From: Enoplosus armatus
Taxonomy: Eukaryota; Chordata; Actinopteri; Centrarchiformes; Enoplosidae
Length of the DNA stretch: 64,000 bases
Assembly (NCBI RefSeq): GCF_043641665.1
Contig: NC_092186.1
Coordinates: 20,330,501-20,394,500 of the forward strand
Reading direction: 5' to 3'
This document shows, one piece after another, positions 1 through 14,100 of the stretch. Made by a program: the position numbers and the translations under genes. The notes beneath the pieces were generated by a model. The model did no database searches. It saw only the letters and a program-made list of their open reading frames with translations, and had not been told where the DNA came from. Position 1 is the first letter of the stretch, and every line of letters starts with the position of its first letter.

Positions 1-259
1 CTGCTGTACACTATCTGATATCATCACCTCCAGTTGGGAGGTTACTGGGGACGTTACAGGGACAGTAGCAGGCCCGTTAGCGTGCATGGGTTGTTAAGAT
101 GAGGGAACGCCCAGCACTGACTCAGTGACTGATATCCTGTGTCTTCAGTCGTTTGTCCTCATCTGTGTTTTTCGCTAACCTCCGCCTATCTAACATTTGT
201 ATTAGAGAACTCTTGACACCTACTCTGATGCCAACCAATAATTTGTACTGTTGTTATGA

Positions 260-1166
<907 letters not shown>

Positions 1167-1211
<45 letters not shown>
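1167..1211 (+). repeat. (GT)n microsatellite abutting the DDA1 stop codon
   Basis: An almost pure GT run begins at the first base after the DDA1 TAA and continues for about 45 bp, followed by degenerate GAGTGTGAGAGAGA. In the mRNA it would be a UG repeat at the very start of the 3' UTR. Confidence 0.95.
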
Positions 1212-1213
<2 letters not shown>

Positions 1214-1296
1214 TGTGAGAGAGAATGTGTGTGTGTTTGCATATACAGGGTATAGCCAATATAAACTAACAAAAACAAAAAGGTTAATCCCACCTG

Positions 1297-1302
1297 AATA
1301 AA
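1297..1302 (+). promoter_or_regulatory. candidate proximal DDA1 poly(A) signal
   Basis: AATAAA lies about 130 bp after the DDA1 stop codon in the sense orientation. Use of the site is inferred only from the hexamer and its position. Confidence 0.45.
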
Positions 1303-2825
1303 GACTTCTGGCTATTATGCACTATGGCAGGATGCCTTTCTTGGCATGAAATTAGGGAAATTCTAGTCAACAAAGCAGCCATTTATGGTTTGAAGATTGT
1401 GTGCATGAAAATTATGTAACCATGAAAGATGTCAAAGTCACTGTTAGTCACAGACTTGTCAGGTAGGGAACTTTATTCTGGTATTTCTGTTATTTATGTT
1501 GGCTATTTCCTGTGTGGTTTAGTAAACGTGTATATGTTTGTATGCATGCTGAGCTGTGAGTGTGTATTGTGTGTTGTACTGTACTATATGTGTGAGGTGA
1601 ATGAATAGTTGAAAAGGTGTCAAGAGTAGATTTAAGATCAGAGATGGACTTGACAGATAAAGTCAGACACTACCCTTAAAAACAGTCTCATAACTGGTAC
1701 ATGACTTGTGTAGCCTTCTGTCACCTTGAGAGACTGTCCTGATTTGTGCAAAGATAACATTTTGTTACTGTTTTAATTTTATTATAACTATTATTGTTTA
1801 TGTATGGCGATGAGCTTCCTGCCAGCCACAGTGCCCACCCTCTCGGTTTCACTGCCCACTCTGCAACCACATGGGGGCATTGCGACATTTCTCCACACTG
1901 TTTGAATCAACAGAACCAAGAATGCACTGTGAAGAACAGCACAAAGTAGAAGCAACTCTTTCAGAATCCCCCTTGTGTTATGTGTGTTTATGGTGAATAT
2001 GCATATCTCCATTCTATTCTGGGACTTGTGTTTGTAGGGTAAATGTTGTGTTGGTGTTTCTGAGAAAGATTTTTACATCTAGCACCACCTTCTGGCTAAT
2101 TGAGGCTAGTGAAAATGGGAACTTCTCTGAGTTTTAGCTGTTATTTCATCAAAGGCTGTAAAAGAAAAAGAAGGAAAAGGTTGATCTTAAGTATGGAGTT
2201 GTAAATTGTAACATCGGATTTTCAGTTGCACAAGGCCAAAGCACAGATAGTGAAGAAAAATATGTATAGTGATGTCTGGAAAAGGGAAAAAGAATACATT
2301 ATGATGCGTGTAAATAATTGCCAGTACCACAATTAGTTTATCCAATGGAGTATCTTTGTGTCTGCCTTTCTGTGAAATAATACATGCCCATGGATATGAT
2401 ACAAAATAATCCTTGTGAAAGCAAAGAGCCCCAGCGCCCAGTGGATGTTACTTTGCCTTGCATGTTGACAGCTGGGTATTATATTCCTGGAGCAGTTATG
2501 AAACGTAAGGGGTTTTGGGATTGTGGTGTTATCTTGTGTGACTGTGAAAGGTATTAGCCTATAGGCCTTACAACACGTCATCATGGTGCGGACCCTTTTG
2601 CTCCCCCAGCTCAGGGCCCGGGATAGCTGTACTGTTCGCCCTGTCTTTGTGACAGCCCTGGATGGTTTTGGTCTGAGAGCAGGCATAGATGAACACGGGG
2701 GTTTAAAGTGGTGTTATATTTTCAGCCATAGAGTGCACAATAAGCATGCACAGCAAAGTGCAGTCGCCATCCTGCCTTGTTCCTGAGATTCAGTTTGTAT
2801 TGGTGTCATATACTGTACAACACTG

Positions 2826-2831
2826 AATAAA
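2826..2831 (+). promoter_or_regulatory. candidate DDA1 poly(A) signal
   Basis: AATAAA is followed by a T-rich stretch (2833-2850) that could act as a downstream element. This would give a 3' UTR of about 1.7 kb. Confidence 0.45.
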
Positions 2832-3099
2832 GCTTTTTTTTCTTTTTTAAGTATTCTTATCACTGCCCAGCAGTCACATCGAAGCCTCCTGTCCTTCCTG
2901 TCCTTCTTTCAGTTGATGCTGCAATGTGGGTTGACAGTGGTTTTGGTCAGTCATCTTCTTACCTACAGTGTAAATACCGTCTGTTTCTGAAGCGTAAGAC
3001 CACATTATGCTTTTGCTCAGATAGACTGTTCTACAACACCCTAAGCCTTGCCCCATCTCATGTGTGTTAGTTCAGATATGTTCTTTTTAGCTTTGCTGA

Positions 3100-3105
3100 A
3101 ATAAA
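3100..3105 (+). promoter_or_regulatory. candidate distal DDA1 poly(A) signal
   Basis: AATAAA in sense orientation about 1.9 kb after the stop codon, before the LINE remnant begins. The region 1212-3100 has no coding signal I can support and is best read as DDA1 3' UTR plus flank. Confidence 0.4.
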
Positions 3106-3404
3106 ACTGGATTGAAACTGGGTATTTGTCATGTGATACTTTTAATAGATGACTATAAGTTCAAGCTGTAACAATAACTGAGATATGACTATTAATAGCA
3201 ATAACAGCTTTAATAATAACAGAAATATGACTAATAATAATTGTAGTGATGAGAGTCAAGCAAGCCCATGGTGGCAGCAGCCAGGCCTACCAGGACCACG
3301 ATCCACAGGAACCTGCGAGACGAGGAAGATATAAAGATAGTAACATGCATTGGAGGGACAAGTTGGAGAGGGAGAGGAGGAAGGCTCAGTGCATCATGGG
3401 AAGT

Positions 3405-4760
3405 CCCCAAGCAGTCTAGGCTTATAGCAGCATAGGGCTGGTCCAGGCAGGCCTGAGCCAGCCCCTAACTGTAAGAGTTATCAAAAAGCAAAGTTTTAAG
3501 CCTACTCTTAAAAGTAGAGAGTGTGTCTGCCTCCCAGATCCAAACTGGGAGCCGATTCTGCAGGAGAGGAGCTTGATAGCTGAAGGCTCTGGCTCCCATT
3601 CTACTTTTGGAGACTCTAGGAACCACAAGCAACCCTGCATCCTGGGAGCGCAGTGCTCTAGTGGGGTAATAGCGTACTATGAGCTCTTTAAGATATGATG
3701 GTGCCTGACCAGAAAGAGCTTTGTAGGTGAGGAGAAGGATTTTAAACTCCATTCTGGATTTTACAGGGAGCCAGTGCAGGGAAGCTAATACAGGAGAAAT
3801 ATGATCTATTTTCCTGGTTCCTGTCAGCACACATGCCGCAGCATTCTGGATCAACTGGAGAGTCTTAAGGGACTTATTGGGACAGCCTGATAATAAGGAA
3901 TTGCAATAATCCAGCCGAGACGTAACAAATGCATGGACTAGTAGCAATGTTACGTAGGTGAAAAAGGCAGTCCTTGACCATGGAGCTGACTTTCTTTGTT
4001 TTCTTCTTTTTTAGAGGGGCAATAGAACCGAGTGTGAGTCGCATTGAGCCTGCAGCAAAATCAACAAGATGATCAATTTGGGAGGGACTAAAGTTAGCAT
4101 AGGAGTCCTCAGTTATATTGAGGCATTGAATTAAATGCCGATGGAATCACTTCCTTTTTCAGAACCAGGTCGAGGGTGTGATTAAAACAGTGAGTGGGTT
4201 TATGTACACTTGAATCCAATAATGAGACAAACGCAGTACCAAGACTATCATTATCAACGTCCACATGAATATCAAAATCACCTACAATAACTAATCTGGC
4301 TGTTTTAAGGACTAAAGCTAAAAACTGAGAATTCAGATAAGAATTCAGAGTACGGACCTGGAGCATGGTACACTATATTTCCAGGTTGGGAGTGAAAGAC
4401 TAACAACAAGGCTTTCGAATGAGTTCTAATCCAGTTTAGGTCTAGAGTTGATCAACAGGCCTGAGTCAAAGATGGCTGCAACTCCACCTCCTCGGCCGGT
4501 GCCTCAAGGAATGTATTAATTATTAGTATTAGTATTAATATGACTGGGCAGAGTGGATTCATTCAGGCTAACATATTCTTCATGACACAGCCAGGTTTCT
4601 GTCAGAGTAAATCAATATGATTACCTGATATTAACTGTTTACTAATACAGCTTTAGATGACAGAGATCTGATGTTTACCAGTCCACACTTAATTTTCCTA
4701 TTGTTTTGGACTATAGCAGTGGTGGTGTTTTTTTTTCATTTTTATTAGGTTTTTATTTAT
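3405..4760 (-). mobile_element. L2/CR1-type non-LTR retrotransposon remnant
   Basis: Two translated segments on the minus strand look like pieces of one LINE ORF2. The segment 4366-4109 contains LVIVGDFDIHVDVDNDS and HCFNHTLDLVL, typical of the apurinic-endonuclease domain. The segment 3947-3465 contains HAFVTSRLDYCNSLLSGCP, LQLIQNAAACVLTGT and LASLHWLPVKSR, typical of the C-terminal part of fish L2-like reverse transcriptases. The RT core with its YADD box is missing between them, so this copy has an internal deletion. It is a dead copy lying between the DDA1 and ANO8 3' ends. The clade (L2 versus CR1/Rex) is not certain. Confidence 0.8.
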
Positions 4761-4923
4761 GACTCCTCTCTTGTTTACTTTTGATTGAATTAATTTAAGT
4801 GGTCGGGGGACAGACACAGTCTTTATGCTTTAAGGAGATTCTGATTCCCAATATTGAAATCAACATTTGTGAGTGAGGGGAAAAAGAATGTGGTCACAAC
4901 ACATGAAATGCATTTGAAATAGT

Positions 4924-4929
4924 TTTATT
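4924..4929 (-). promoter_or_regulatory. candidate distal ANO8 poly(A) signal
   Basis: TTTATT on the plus strand reads AATAAA on the minus strand, about 3.2 kb past the ANO8 stop and just before the LINE remnant. Inferred from hexamer and position only. Confidence 0.4.
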
Positions 4930-7900
4930 AACTATTTTTCAGGTCTTACAAAAATATGACAAAATAAATTAAAAGAAATAAATAATCCCATTTCCCAGTA
5001 TTTCTCTTTAAAAGATTTCTTTTTTTTTGTACAGTGGTACATTGGAAGAGCATATGATGTTCAGTAAGTGAGGCTTCCATGAAGATGTCTTATCTTAGAC
5101 TCTGAGGTTGGAGTCAGGTTTTAATGTAGCTGTGGTGAGAATCTCACCTGTTCACATCCACTCTTACGATCCAGAAGAAGACAGTACATTTACTAAACTC
5201 AGTCCTTTCCCACTGGTTTCACATTAGACTGATGGTGCTTGTAAAGTCTAGATAAGCCCCGAATCCTTTAAAGAACCGTTGTTGCTTTGATAGTGAATTA
5301 CAGTCGGCTGCTGAGTCTCAGCTGTCTGAGCTGCTGTCGTTATGCGAGGGACGCCTGTGCCTGGCCCGAGAAAACAAGTGATGGTGCCTCTTGATGAAGC
5401 TTTCGATTGATACCCAAAACTGTTCGAGATCTGTTAATTTCCTTAAAGACCTTGTAATAACCACATGCAGAATTTGATGCTGTTGCCAAGAGTGCAAGAA
5501 TGAAAGAAGTGATACGTTGGTTAATGCTATCCATTTCTATTCTATGAAGTTGTACTGTAAGTTTTCCCTGAATAAGGAGGAACTACATACGTGGAGACCC
5601 AAACTCCACTGTGACGCGCCATACCTTTGCCTTCTCGCTTTAGACACCTCTGCTTTGACACTGGCTTCTCATTTTCAATACAAACTTTCAAATGATGACA
5701 ATGAACTCTATTGCATTATGGTGTCACTCATCCCTGAAATCCAAATGTCGCAAGAATAATGGTTTTGATGGGACTATGCTCAGCTACGCTACACCATCCT
5801 GACCTCTATCATAACAATGACCAGCCTGCGTGACTGATTTCTCTCAGCCTGGCACTTCTCATTTCACATTTATAAGGAACAATGACTTCCAAATATAAAA
5901 AAGAACATACTGTAGACTGACCGTAAAATTATTCTGTGACCACACAAACTGATGTCCTGTCTATTTCCTTATTGCATTTAATGTCAGTGAGATATTTTTG
6001 CCCGACTGCGGAAGTAGAGTTTTGTGTTTTCTTTAGGCATGTGACTGATAGGTGGACTATGAAGTTGTTACAGAGACATGAAAGCAGCCACAAAATATAA
6101 AAACCTGTTTGAAGCTCAATGTCATCATCACCCCTAGACTAGACAGATTCTGTAAACACAAAGCAGTAGATGAGATGAGATTATTGTTATCATTTTAATT
6201 GTGAGTAAGGGGGTGTCCCTCAGATTAAATATGAGACATAAATATGAGAGCTGACAGTGAAAATGGAGGGGACACAAAGAAAAGGTGCATAGAGCCTGGC
6301 TGTGGATAATGCAGCAGGATACGTGCTGCGGGTGGGGGCGTTAGTCTAGACTTGTAGTGATACAGGTCTGTCTCCTACAACTCAGTGTTATTGCCAAAAT
6401 CCAAGGTGATGGTGTGGAAATGCATAGTAGTGTTTCTGTTTCCCAACCTACAGTGTGATGGCCTCTGAAACGTTTCTCAGTGTGTACCTTATCTAATGTC
6501 ACCATTTTCCTTTCAGAGTGCTCTTACACGTCAGCCAGACACTTGAATTTCGCTGCCCCTGCTGTATACCGATGACTACACACTGACATTATGGGTAAAT
6601 GGTCAATAGTGAATCAGAAGAAGCTGTTCAACAACACATTTTGTTATGCAAATACACTCTGGCACCACCCTCTGGAGACCCCACAGAAGTGAAATACCGT
6701 TTAATGGTAGATGATGGGCTTGCTTACTTGTGTTGATGTACATGAATTACAGAACATACAGCACATACATCTTGGGTTAACAGTATAATCCCCAAAAATA
6801 CCGCTTTGGTTAAAAAAGGAAACTCCCATCATCAGCACTGCATTAAAGCACTGCAGCAAATGGTGCGTATAAAAAAAGACATGGAGCTCAACATAAATAA
6901 GAGCAACTACTGTTAAAAAAAAAAAAAAATGGAATATCTAGGATCTCCCGTGGTAGCTGAGAGCAGGGGCAGGTGGGAAGGTAGAATGTACTGTGTGAAA
7001 GGAGGAAATCAAAACAATCCAGCTTTTGCATAATGTCATGAGGCAGGCTGGTGTCAGTCCTCTCTCCTGCAGAGGGAGAGACCTTTCTATGCATGGCGTA
7101 GGGGTTTAGTGCAAATGTTACTTGTTTAACTCTACGCTCGTTTGCCAAGTCTGGTTAGAGTATGTGGAATGGAGCACCATCTGTGTTTACAAGGCGCTCT
7201 ACAGGCTTGGATGGAGAACAGCACGCAACAGGCTTCCATGCTGCATTTTCTCAAAATTACCTTCGTCTATTTCTGCTTTTTTTCTTTTTTGCTTCTTCTT
7301 GTTTTTGTCTTCCACTTGCTCTCTTGGGGAAAAATACTTGTGTGTGACAGCTCGACTTACTAAGCTCCTGACTTCCTTTTCGAACAAATCTGCTACCGTC
7401 ACAGGATGGGAAGAAGTGTACAAAGCTCAGACATCACCTCTGCTTTGAAAATAAAGCTGGTGATATATCAGGGATACTTATTAAGGGAAGGTTTGTGTGA
7501 TGATTGATAAGAATATTTAAACACTGATTGATATTGCTTTTCCATTTTACCACTTCAATATAAAAGCGAAGGGCCCGAGAATTCCATAAAAATGAGACAA
7601 TATCTAATGATCACTTGTGTGGCTAAAAACACTCTCAGTAGTCTTTGATGTACAATCTGTGATCCTTTCATACCACTGTATACTTTTTTTTTTTTTATCT
7701 GTTTCCTCCACAGCAGGCAGTTCTGTCTGAGTGGCCAACGAGATGCTTACAATTTATGACTAGAAGAAATCAAGAAACACAGCTCTCTGCTTTAAAGGCT
7801 TAAAAATATTAGAAACGCAGCTCATGCATTTCTTTATGTATTGCAGACAAGGAAGAATTTGTATGTTTGTGTGTGTAACGGAGTGTGTGTGTGTGTGTGT

Positions 7901-8156
7901 ATCTGTGTGTTTTTATTCGTCATGATAGGAGGGCTTACATCTTTCTCATAAAGCCTGTTTTTTTGTCTCTCAGCAAAAAACCAAACCAAACCAAAAGTCG
8001 TCTCTCATCAGTTTCATCTTTTCCTCTCACTGCTTCGAGTACCTCTACACATAACCTGTGATAACACAGAAGGTAGGTCAGGCCTTTCCTCACAGTAAAC
8101 ACGTCACTTGTTCAGTTGAGATGCAACCAACGACAAGTTTGTTCTCTATGCAGCTA
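4930..8156 (-). other. probable ANO8 3' UTR / convergent intergenic region
   Basis: This stretch follows the ANO8 stop codon on the minus strand. I see no exon, domain or recognisable transposon here. Short ORFs on both strands have no recognisable content. It holds a small GT run (7867-7910), an A tract at 6915-6930, and minus-strand AATAAA hexamers at 7917-7912 and 4929-4924. Cleavage at the former would give a 3' UTR of about 260 nt; at the latter, about 3.2 kb. Confidence 0.45.
7912..7917 (-). promoter_or_regulatory. candidate proximal ANO8 poly(A) signal
   Basis: A minus-strand AATAAA (TTTATT on plus) about 240 bp after the ANO8 stop codon. Confidence 0.4.
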
Positions 8157-11100
8157 CTAGACTTTAGAGCCGGCCGGGTCCAAGTCTGTTGAATGTCCGT
8201 TCTCCGACCCTTCCCCTCCAGGCGAGGGGATCTCGTCTGGAACGCCGTTCAAGTCAGACCTGGACGGCTGTCTTTCTGACGTCTGTGATGATGATCCTTC
8301 CCCGGATCTGGGCAGCTGAGCCCCGTTCACACACGTCCCCCCCTCAGATTTTCCAAAGTTAAACAGTTTCCCAGGGTTGAAGGCTTTGCTGGGTGACTGA
8401 GAACGCTCCTGAGAGCTGCTACCTGACGATGAAGATGATGATGATGTCGCCGTCGCTGTGGCGTTAGTGGCTGTGGTGGCAGCTGCAGAGGCCGCAGCAC
8501 CTTCCTTCTTATTTTCAGGTGACTTGAGGAATTTGAAGCTCAGGAACCCGGGCAGCTTTGGCTCACTGCCAGTGGGCGACTGAGGGGAGCGGGCACCACT
8601 CGAGGAGAACTTACTCTGCAGTGGGATGATCTGCTTCAGCTTCATCACGTTATTGTTGGCCAACAGAGAGCTGGGCCTCTTGGGCTTGTCCGACCCGCTG
8701 CCCCCTCCTCCACCCCCGGTGCGTGATTTGCTGCTGTGACTTTTGTCGTGGTGGTGATCCCCAGAGGACTCGCCCTTGCTGTCGTCACGCTCCCTTTCCC
8801 TGCGGGCCATATGCTCCGCCTGCCTCTGCCTCTCCTCCTCCTCCCTCTTCCTCCTCTGCAGCTGCTGGTAATGCTGCTGCGCCTGCCGCTCATGCTTCTG
8901 CAGAGGAAGGGAAACATTCCCACAATGTATTTACTAGAATCAGCACTAACCCAGCTAACCATTAAAATACTGCAACGCTACCCATCTAACAAATCCCCTA
9001 CTAAGAATCCTGCATTAGTGCTGCAGGGGCCACTACAACCTCATCTCTTTTCTATGTTCGACAAATTGTGTTTCTCCAAAGTATCATTGCTAAAATCCAC
9101 CGGAAGTGATAAGCAACTCATCTCCAAAAAGAAAGCTGCAGTGCCGCAGTACAGCATGTTTGCAGCAGAAGGTTTGGCTCCTCTGATGGCTACTGGCTAT
9201 GGATTTTTATTACATTACAGTACTCTGCACATAATGAAGTAGTCTTTGAAGGGCTTGTTCAAACTGCCTGAATAAGTCTTGAATGTGAACTTCATCCATG
9301 ACAGATTTTTTTTGTTCTTATGCATTTACCTTAAAGGCCTCCCTGCGTTGATAATCCAGTTTAGCCATCTCCTCTCGGACCCATGTAGGAATGTCCGGGA
9401 TGGCCACATGGATGACGTACTTCAGGAGGATGGCAAAGTGCTGCAGACAGACAAGCAGGTAGAAAGAGGTTTGGGTTGAAACAAAAAAATGTTTAAATGA
9501 CAGATTCCTATCAGATATAGGGCATAATGCTTCAGAGTACTCTTCAAGGGTATGCTACTTGAACTAATCCTTGTACAACATCATTCGGGCCGTGAAATTC
9601 TCCTCCTGATGGGCCTGACTTCTTTATCAGGCCGAGACAGAGCTGCAGGCTGTTTACCTTTTTCCGAATATAGACAGGCACAGAGTGCAGAGCTAACATA
9701 ACCAGTATCTAAAAATGTTACAAGTAAGAGGAGAAGCGTGAAGAGAGCTTCGGGAAGAGAGCTTCGATTCATCTGTTCTTGCTTTTCATAAAGACTGGCA
9801 TGTTGGAACATCTCCTGGGTCACCAGATGATTGCAGCGTGTTCAAGTATCAGAGAATTAATTTGTGGCAAACATGTTTCTGTGTGTAAACATTTGTAGCA
9901 TTTCATCAATCGATATATTCTGCCATACAGCCCTTCAAAGTCTCTGCATATAGAAACATTCACACAGCAGTAAACTTGTTTGCAGCCTAAATACCTGCCA
10001 CATTTTCTGATTACCATACATTTTGTGCTGGGTCACAAAACGCTGGCGCCCTGAGAAAAAGTTTGACGAAGCACTGCTCTAAGCACTTCAGACAGACTAG
10101 CAGGAACGAGCTGTGGTACCTCGAGGATGACGATGGAGATGATGGCCATCTCAGGGCTGAGCCACGGGAAGAGACGCTGAAGCTGACCACACTGACCAAT
10201 CAGGTAACAATTCACTATGATGGCAATCAGGCCCATGGCTTCCATCGCCCTCTGAGAAGGAGAGAAATAAAAAGGAAGGCTTAACTTTGCTGTTTCTTAA
10301 CACTGACGTTGTGCTATACTTACATTTCAATTTAGCTCAGTTCAGTTATTCCAGCCAATTATTGAGAAATGATCAATTTAATGTGATTGCTATACAGTTA
10401 CATTTACATGAACATCAATGTAGTTTACAACTTGAAAATGGATGTCAAGCCAGTGTTTGTTACATATGACAGTATTACTATAACTGTTTTAACTGTCCCT
10501 GTCTTTGGTGTGAATTCAGCACAGCAGAAAAACCTCGTGTTAACTTTCACAGAGCGTATTCTGACCTGCCACTGGCCGATGCTCTCCACTCTGATTCCAA
10601 AGGGCCTCTGCAGACCAGTGCAGAGCTTAAAGGCATCACTGCGGATCTCAATGATGTTGTTGATGAGAGCGCACATGGCAGCCAGAGGGAAGGCCGAGGA
10701 GAAGAGCACCACGTAGCCAAACTGGACAAACATCTCTTGGTAGTCCTGGAAGGTGTCCTGAGAGGGGCAAAGAGGACCATTAAACCACAGCCCTACCAAG
10801 TAAGTACAGGCTGAATGCTGCAGCTAGAAGATTTGGCAGCTAGAAGACAAGACTGCATTTCTGTAGACCAAATCAATGCGCAATGGTACCAAATAACATG
10901 GTATATGTTGTTAGCTTTGTTTAGCTGTCATATAGTAATTTATGACCTTTTAGAACATAAGCCAGTGTGGGGTGTCGCGTAACTGTGAAGGCTGAGGGCT
11001 TCATGTTGCAGTGCTACTCTATCACATGTATGAAACCTGACCTAAGTATGAGAAGAAGTGTTCCCCAGCTGGCAACATATATGAACAAGCAGTTTACCTA

Positions 11101-14100
11101 CTATCATACAACATTATACAGTTATTTTCTATCTATTCTTAATAAAACTATTTCCACCTGTAAATGAGGAAAGGTTATGTTATGTGGGAGATTCTATGGA
11201 GGAACTCTTCACAATCTTAGTTTCATGGAAAACTTTAAAGAGAAATTTCAACCTGGGTGTTATTCTCATGTTTTTGTCCATTATGACTATTGGTTATGTT
11301 AAAAACTTCAGGTCATCCATTGTACAGATTTGGGAAACAAGGAGCATGAGTCACCTATAGTTTCTCAAATAACTTACATTTTACAGAAATCATGTCAAAT
11401 ACCTTTTTTGAATCTGACCATAATTAACCACAAAGTAGTCCTTGGTCCTGGAAATCCCCTTAGCTGTTGCCGTGAGCTTCCCAGAAAAGCGGATCTACTT
11501 CCTGGTCAACTTATCTACCGTATTCATACAGATTTTTTTGCTTTAAATTTAATTTGTGTGCATGCTAGAGAGGTAGTAGCTATTGTTTTTGAATTGCAAA
11601 AATAAAATGACATGATGGTACACATCGTCCAGTTTTTTTTACAATAAAAGGGTGCTCCAGTTGGATGATTGCTTTGCAAGCTCAAAGATGTGTGAGAGGA
11701 TTTTGTTTAAGTTTTTTGGAACGCTGTGGAAACCTCCTTCCCCCAATCAACATCATCAACGTCTGAGTTTGTGCTTCCCAAACAGAAGTGATGAGTAAAC
11801 TGTTACCTTAGCATGAGTTTATCTTTGAGGAATTTACCTTTAAATGTTTCAAACTATACAAATTGCCATCCTTTAAAACCCTGTTCAGAGTTTACAGAAT
11901 ACATTTAGTATACAGTCCTTCTTACAGCATAAGTCTGCATGCAGCTCTCCATCTCAGCCTGAGTGAGCGTGATGCTCTCTCTCTCTTCAGGGGGGTCAAT
12001 CCATGATTCCCTTTTTGTCTTTGCCTCGGGTCTCTCTGCGCTCCTGCCTCTTCTTCTGTGTCGCAGCGATGTGCCGCTCTCAGACCCAGAGGGCAGCGTG
12101 GCGGCGCTGGCAGCAGCAGCGTTAATTCCCTCAGCCGCACCTGTCCCTCCTCCACCCGACTCCTTCACATCATGGATGCCATTATCATCGTCGTCGTCAC
12201 ACATTTCGAACACAGAGGCAGGGTCCATTCCTTTTTCCACCATAGTGGGGCTCCCCTCCTCCAGGAAACTGTTGTCCATGGGGGGGGCACTGCAGGCTGG
12301 CCTTCTGTCCACCTTAACAACAACAAAACAGATTAGCAACACCAAACTCTTACTACTAATAAAAGCTACTTAACTATATTTGCAAAACAACTTTCAACAA
12401 CAACACCTCATAAATTGATGTTATATCACAGTTCATACCTTCTCTATGAAGCTGACTTTCCTCAGCTTCAAACCGCAGTCGATCAGACTTTCCTCCTCTG
12501 TCTCTCCTTCGCTGAACCTCCCGCTGTCAGCCTCGTCCCTCTCACCTCCCTCCTCTTCATCAGGCACCCCGCATCCGCCGTTCAAACACTTCTTTTCCCT
12601 GAGAGAAGTTGAAGGGACAGATAGACGTCAGACAAAATGTGTGTGTTAACCGCTCTGAGGTGTTCTGTCATTGTTCATCACACTGATCTTTTGAGAAAGT
12701 GTCAGTTTCTCTTAATGCATGAATGCAAATTCTTTCAGTTCAGGATTCATTTAAACTCTTTTTGACAACCCAATGTTAATGCTTGCAACCCTACATGTAC
12801 ATTTTAGTGTATGTTTACTGCATATATAATTGAATGAGAGTTCAAATAATGAGTTTGACCTTCTTTCTGCCCCCAACCCGGGCCTGGTACCCCTCAGTCC
12901 AGGTCCTGGCATGGCCTGGTCGGTCGGAGAGGCCTGGGCTTTTCCAGCTGCCAGCCGGGCGTATTTTAGCAGCACTGAGAGCAGCAGGTCCCACATAGCT
13001 CGCAGTGTGAGCTCGCCCAGTTTGTGGCGTTCGTACAGGTAAGGCTGCAGCACCTCCTTCACATTTTGAAGGAACTGGCGTATGATGAGCAGAGTGGCCA
13101 GCATCTGACAAGGACAGAGAGGAAAAGTCACAAAAAATTAGCTGCCACACTGAGTGAACATACTGTGAATATACAGTCCAACTAATCAGAGCACTTAAAG
13201 GTAACGCTTCTCTGGAAAAATGCAGCTTAGCACAGAAGAGAGAACATAATCACAGGTTGCGAAAGCAGTAGGATACACCCTCATGGGATAAATGCAGCAA
13301 ATCAATCAAAACACAATTATGTATGCAGACTTTATCCACGAGGAAATCACATACAGCTGAACAGTTCCCTATACAGTACATTAAAACTGTAATCTGTCAC
13401 TGATTAGGGTCCAGATGTGCAACAACTGGGAGCAGTGTAGCCGCAGTTTTCTGGACAATGTGATTCACTGTGGATGTGCCCTTTTAGACCACTGAAACAG
13501 CATTTCAAGGGCATATGATGCATTGAGGATAATGAGCGATGACCATGGACACTCAAGGCCTTTCAGTAATATTCATACCTTGCCGAACAAATGCAAATCA
13601 CACACAGCAGGAAGTACAAATAAGCTTAACTTGAAGGATAATTCCGGTTTATTACAACTTGAGTCTATTTAGGTTTTGGGCTTACTATTTGTAAAAACAG
13701 TGTGTTCAACAAGATATGGGATCACAGCGACACCAAAAAAGAGCAGTCTGACAGTAACATAAGCAGTCAGTCACCTTCATCCAGGTTTTAAACAAACTCC
13801 CAGGATGGCAAAACTTAGTGTTTTTGGAAAAAAAAAAATTATTACCCAAACTGTAAACATCTGTCACAGTTTGCAGACTGACTTCTTACCTAGCATACTT
13901 ACTTTTCCCAGCACAACGAGGGATTATTCCCACCCTCTCTGACTTTCAGTTTGACCTCCAAATAAAGTGGTTTAGTTAATTTGGTTAAACTGTCGATTGT
14001 CTGACTGCTCATGTCTCTTGCCCCATCGAGCTTTGTTGTAGTAATGTTGTAGCAATTACCTTGACAAGTAAAATATTGTCAAAACTATGAAACAGAGCCC

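Noticed and set aside
1212..8156. Possible extra gene between DDA1 and ANO8
   Set aside because: No conserved domain or exon-like ORF with splice sites was found apart from the LINE remnant.
8736..9242. 168-codon plus-strand ORF
   Set aside because: Antisense shadow of ANO8 exon 19 and its neighbouring intron.
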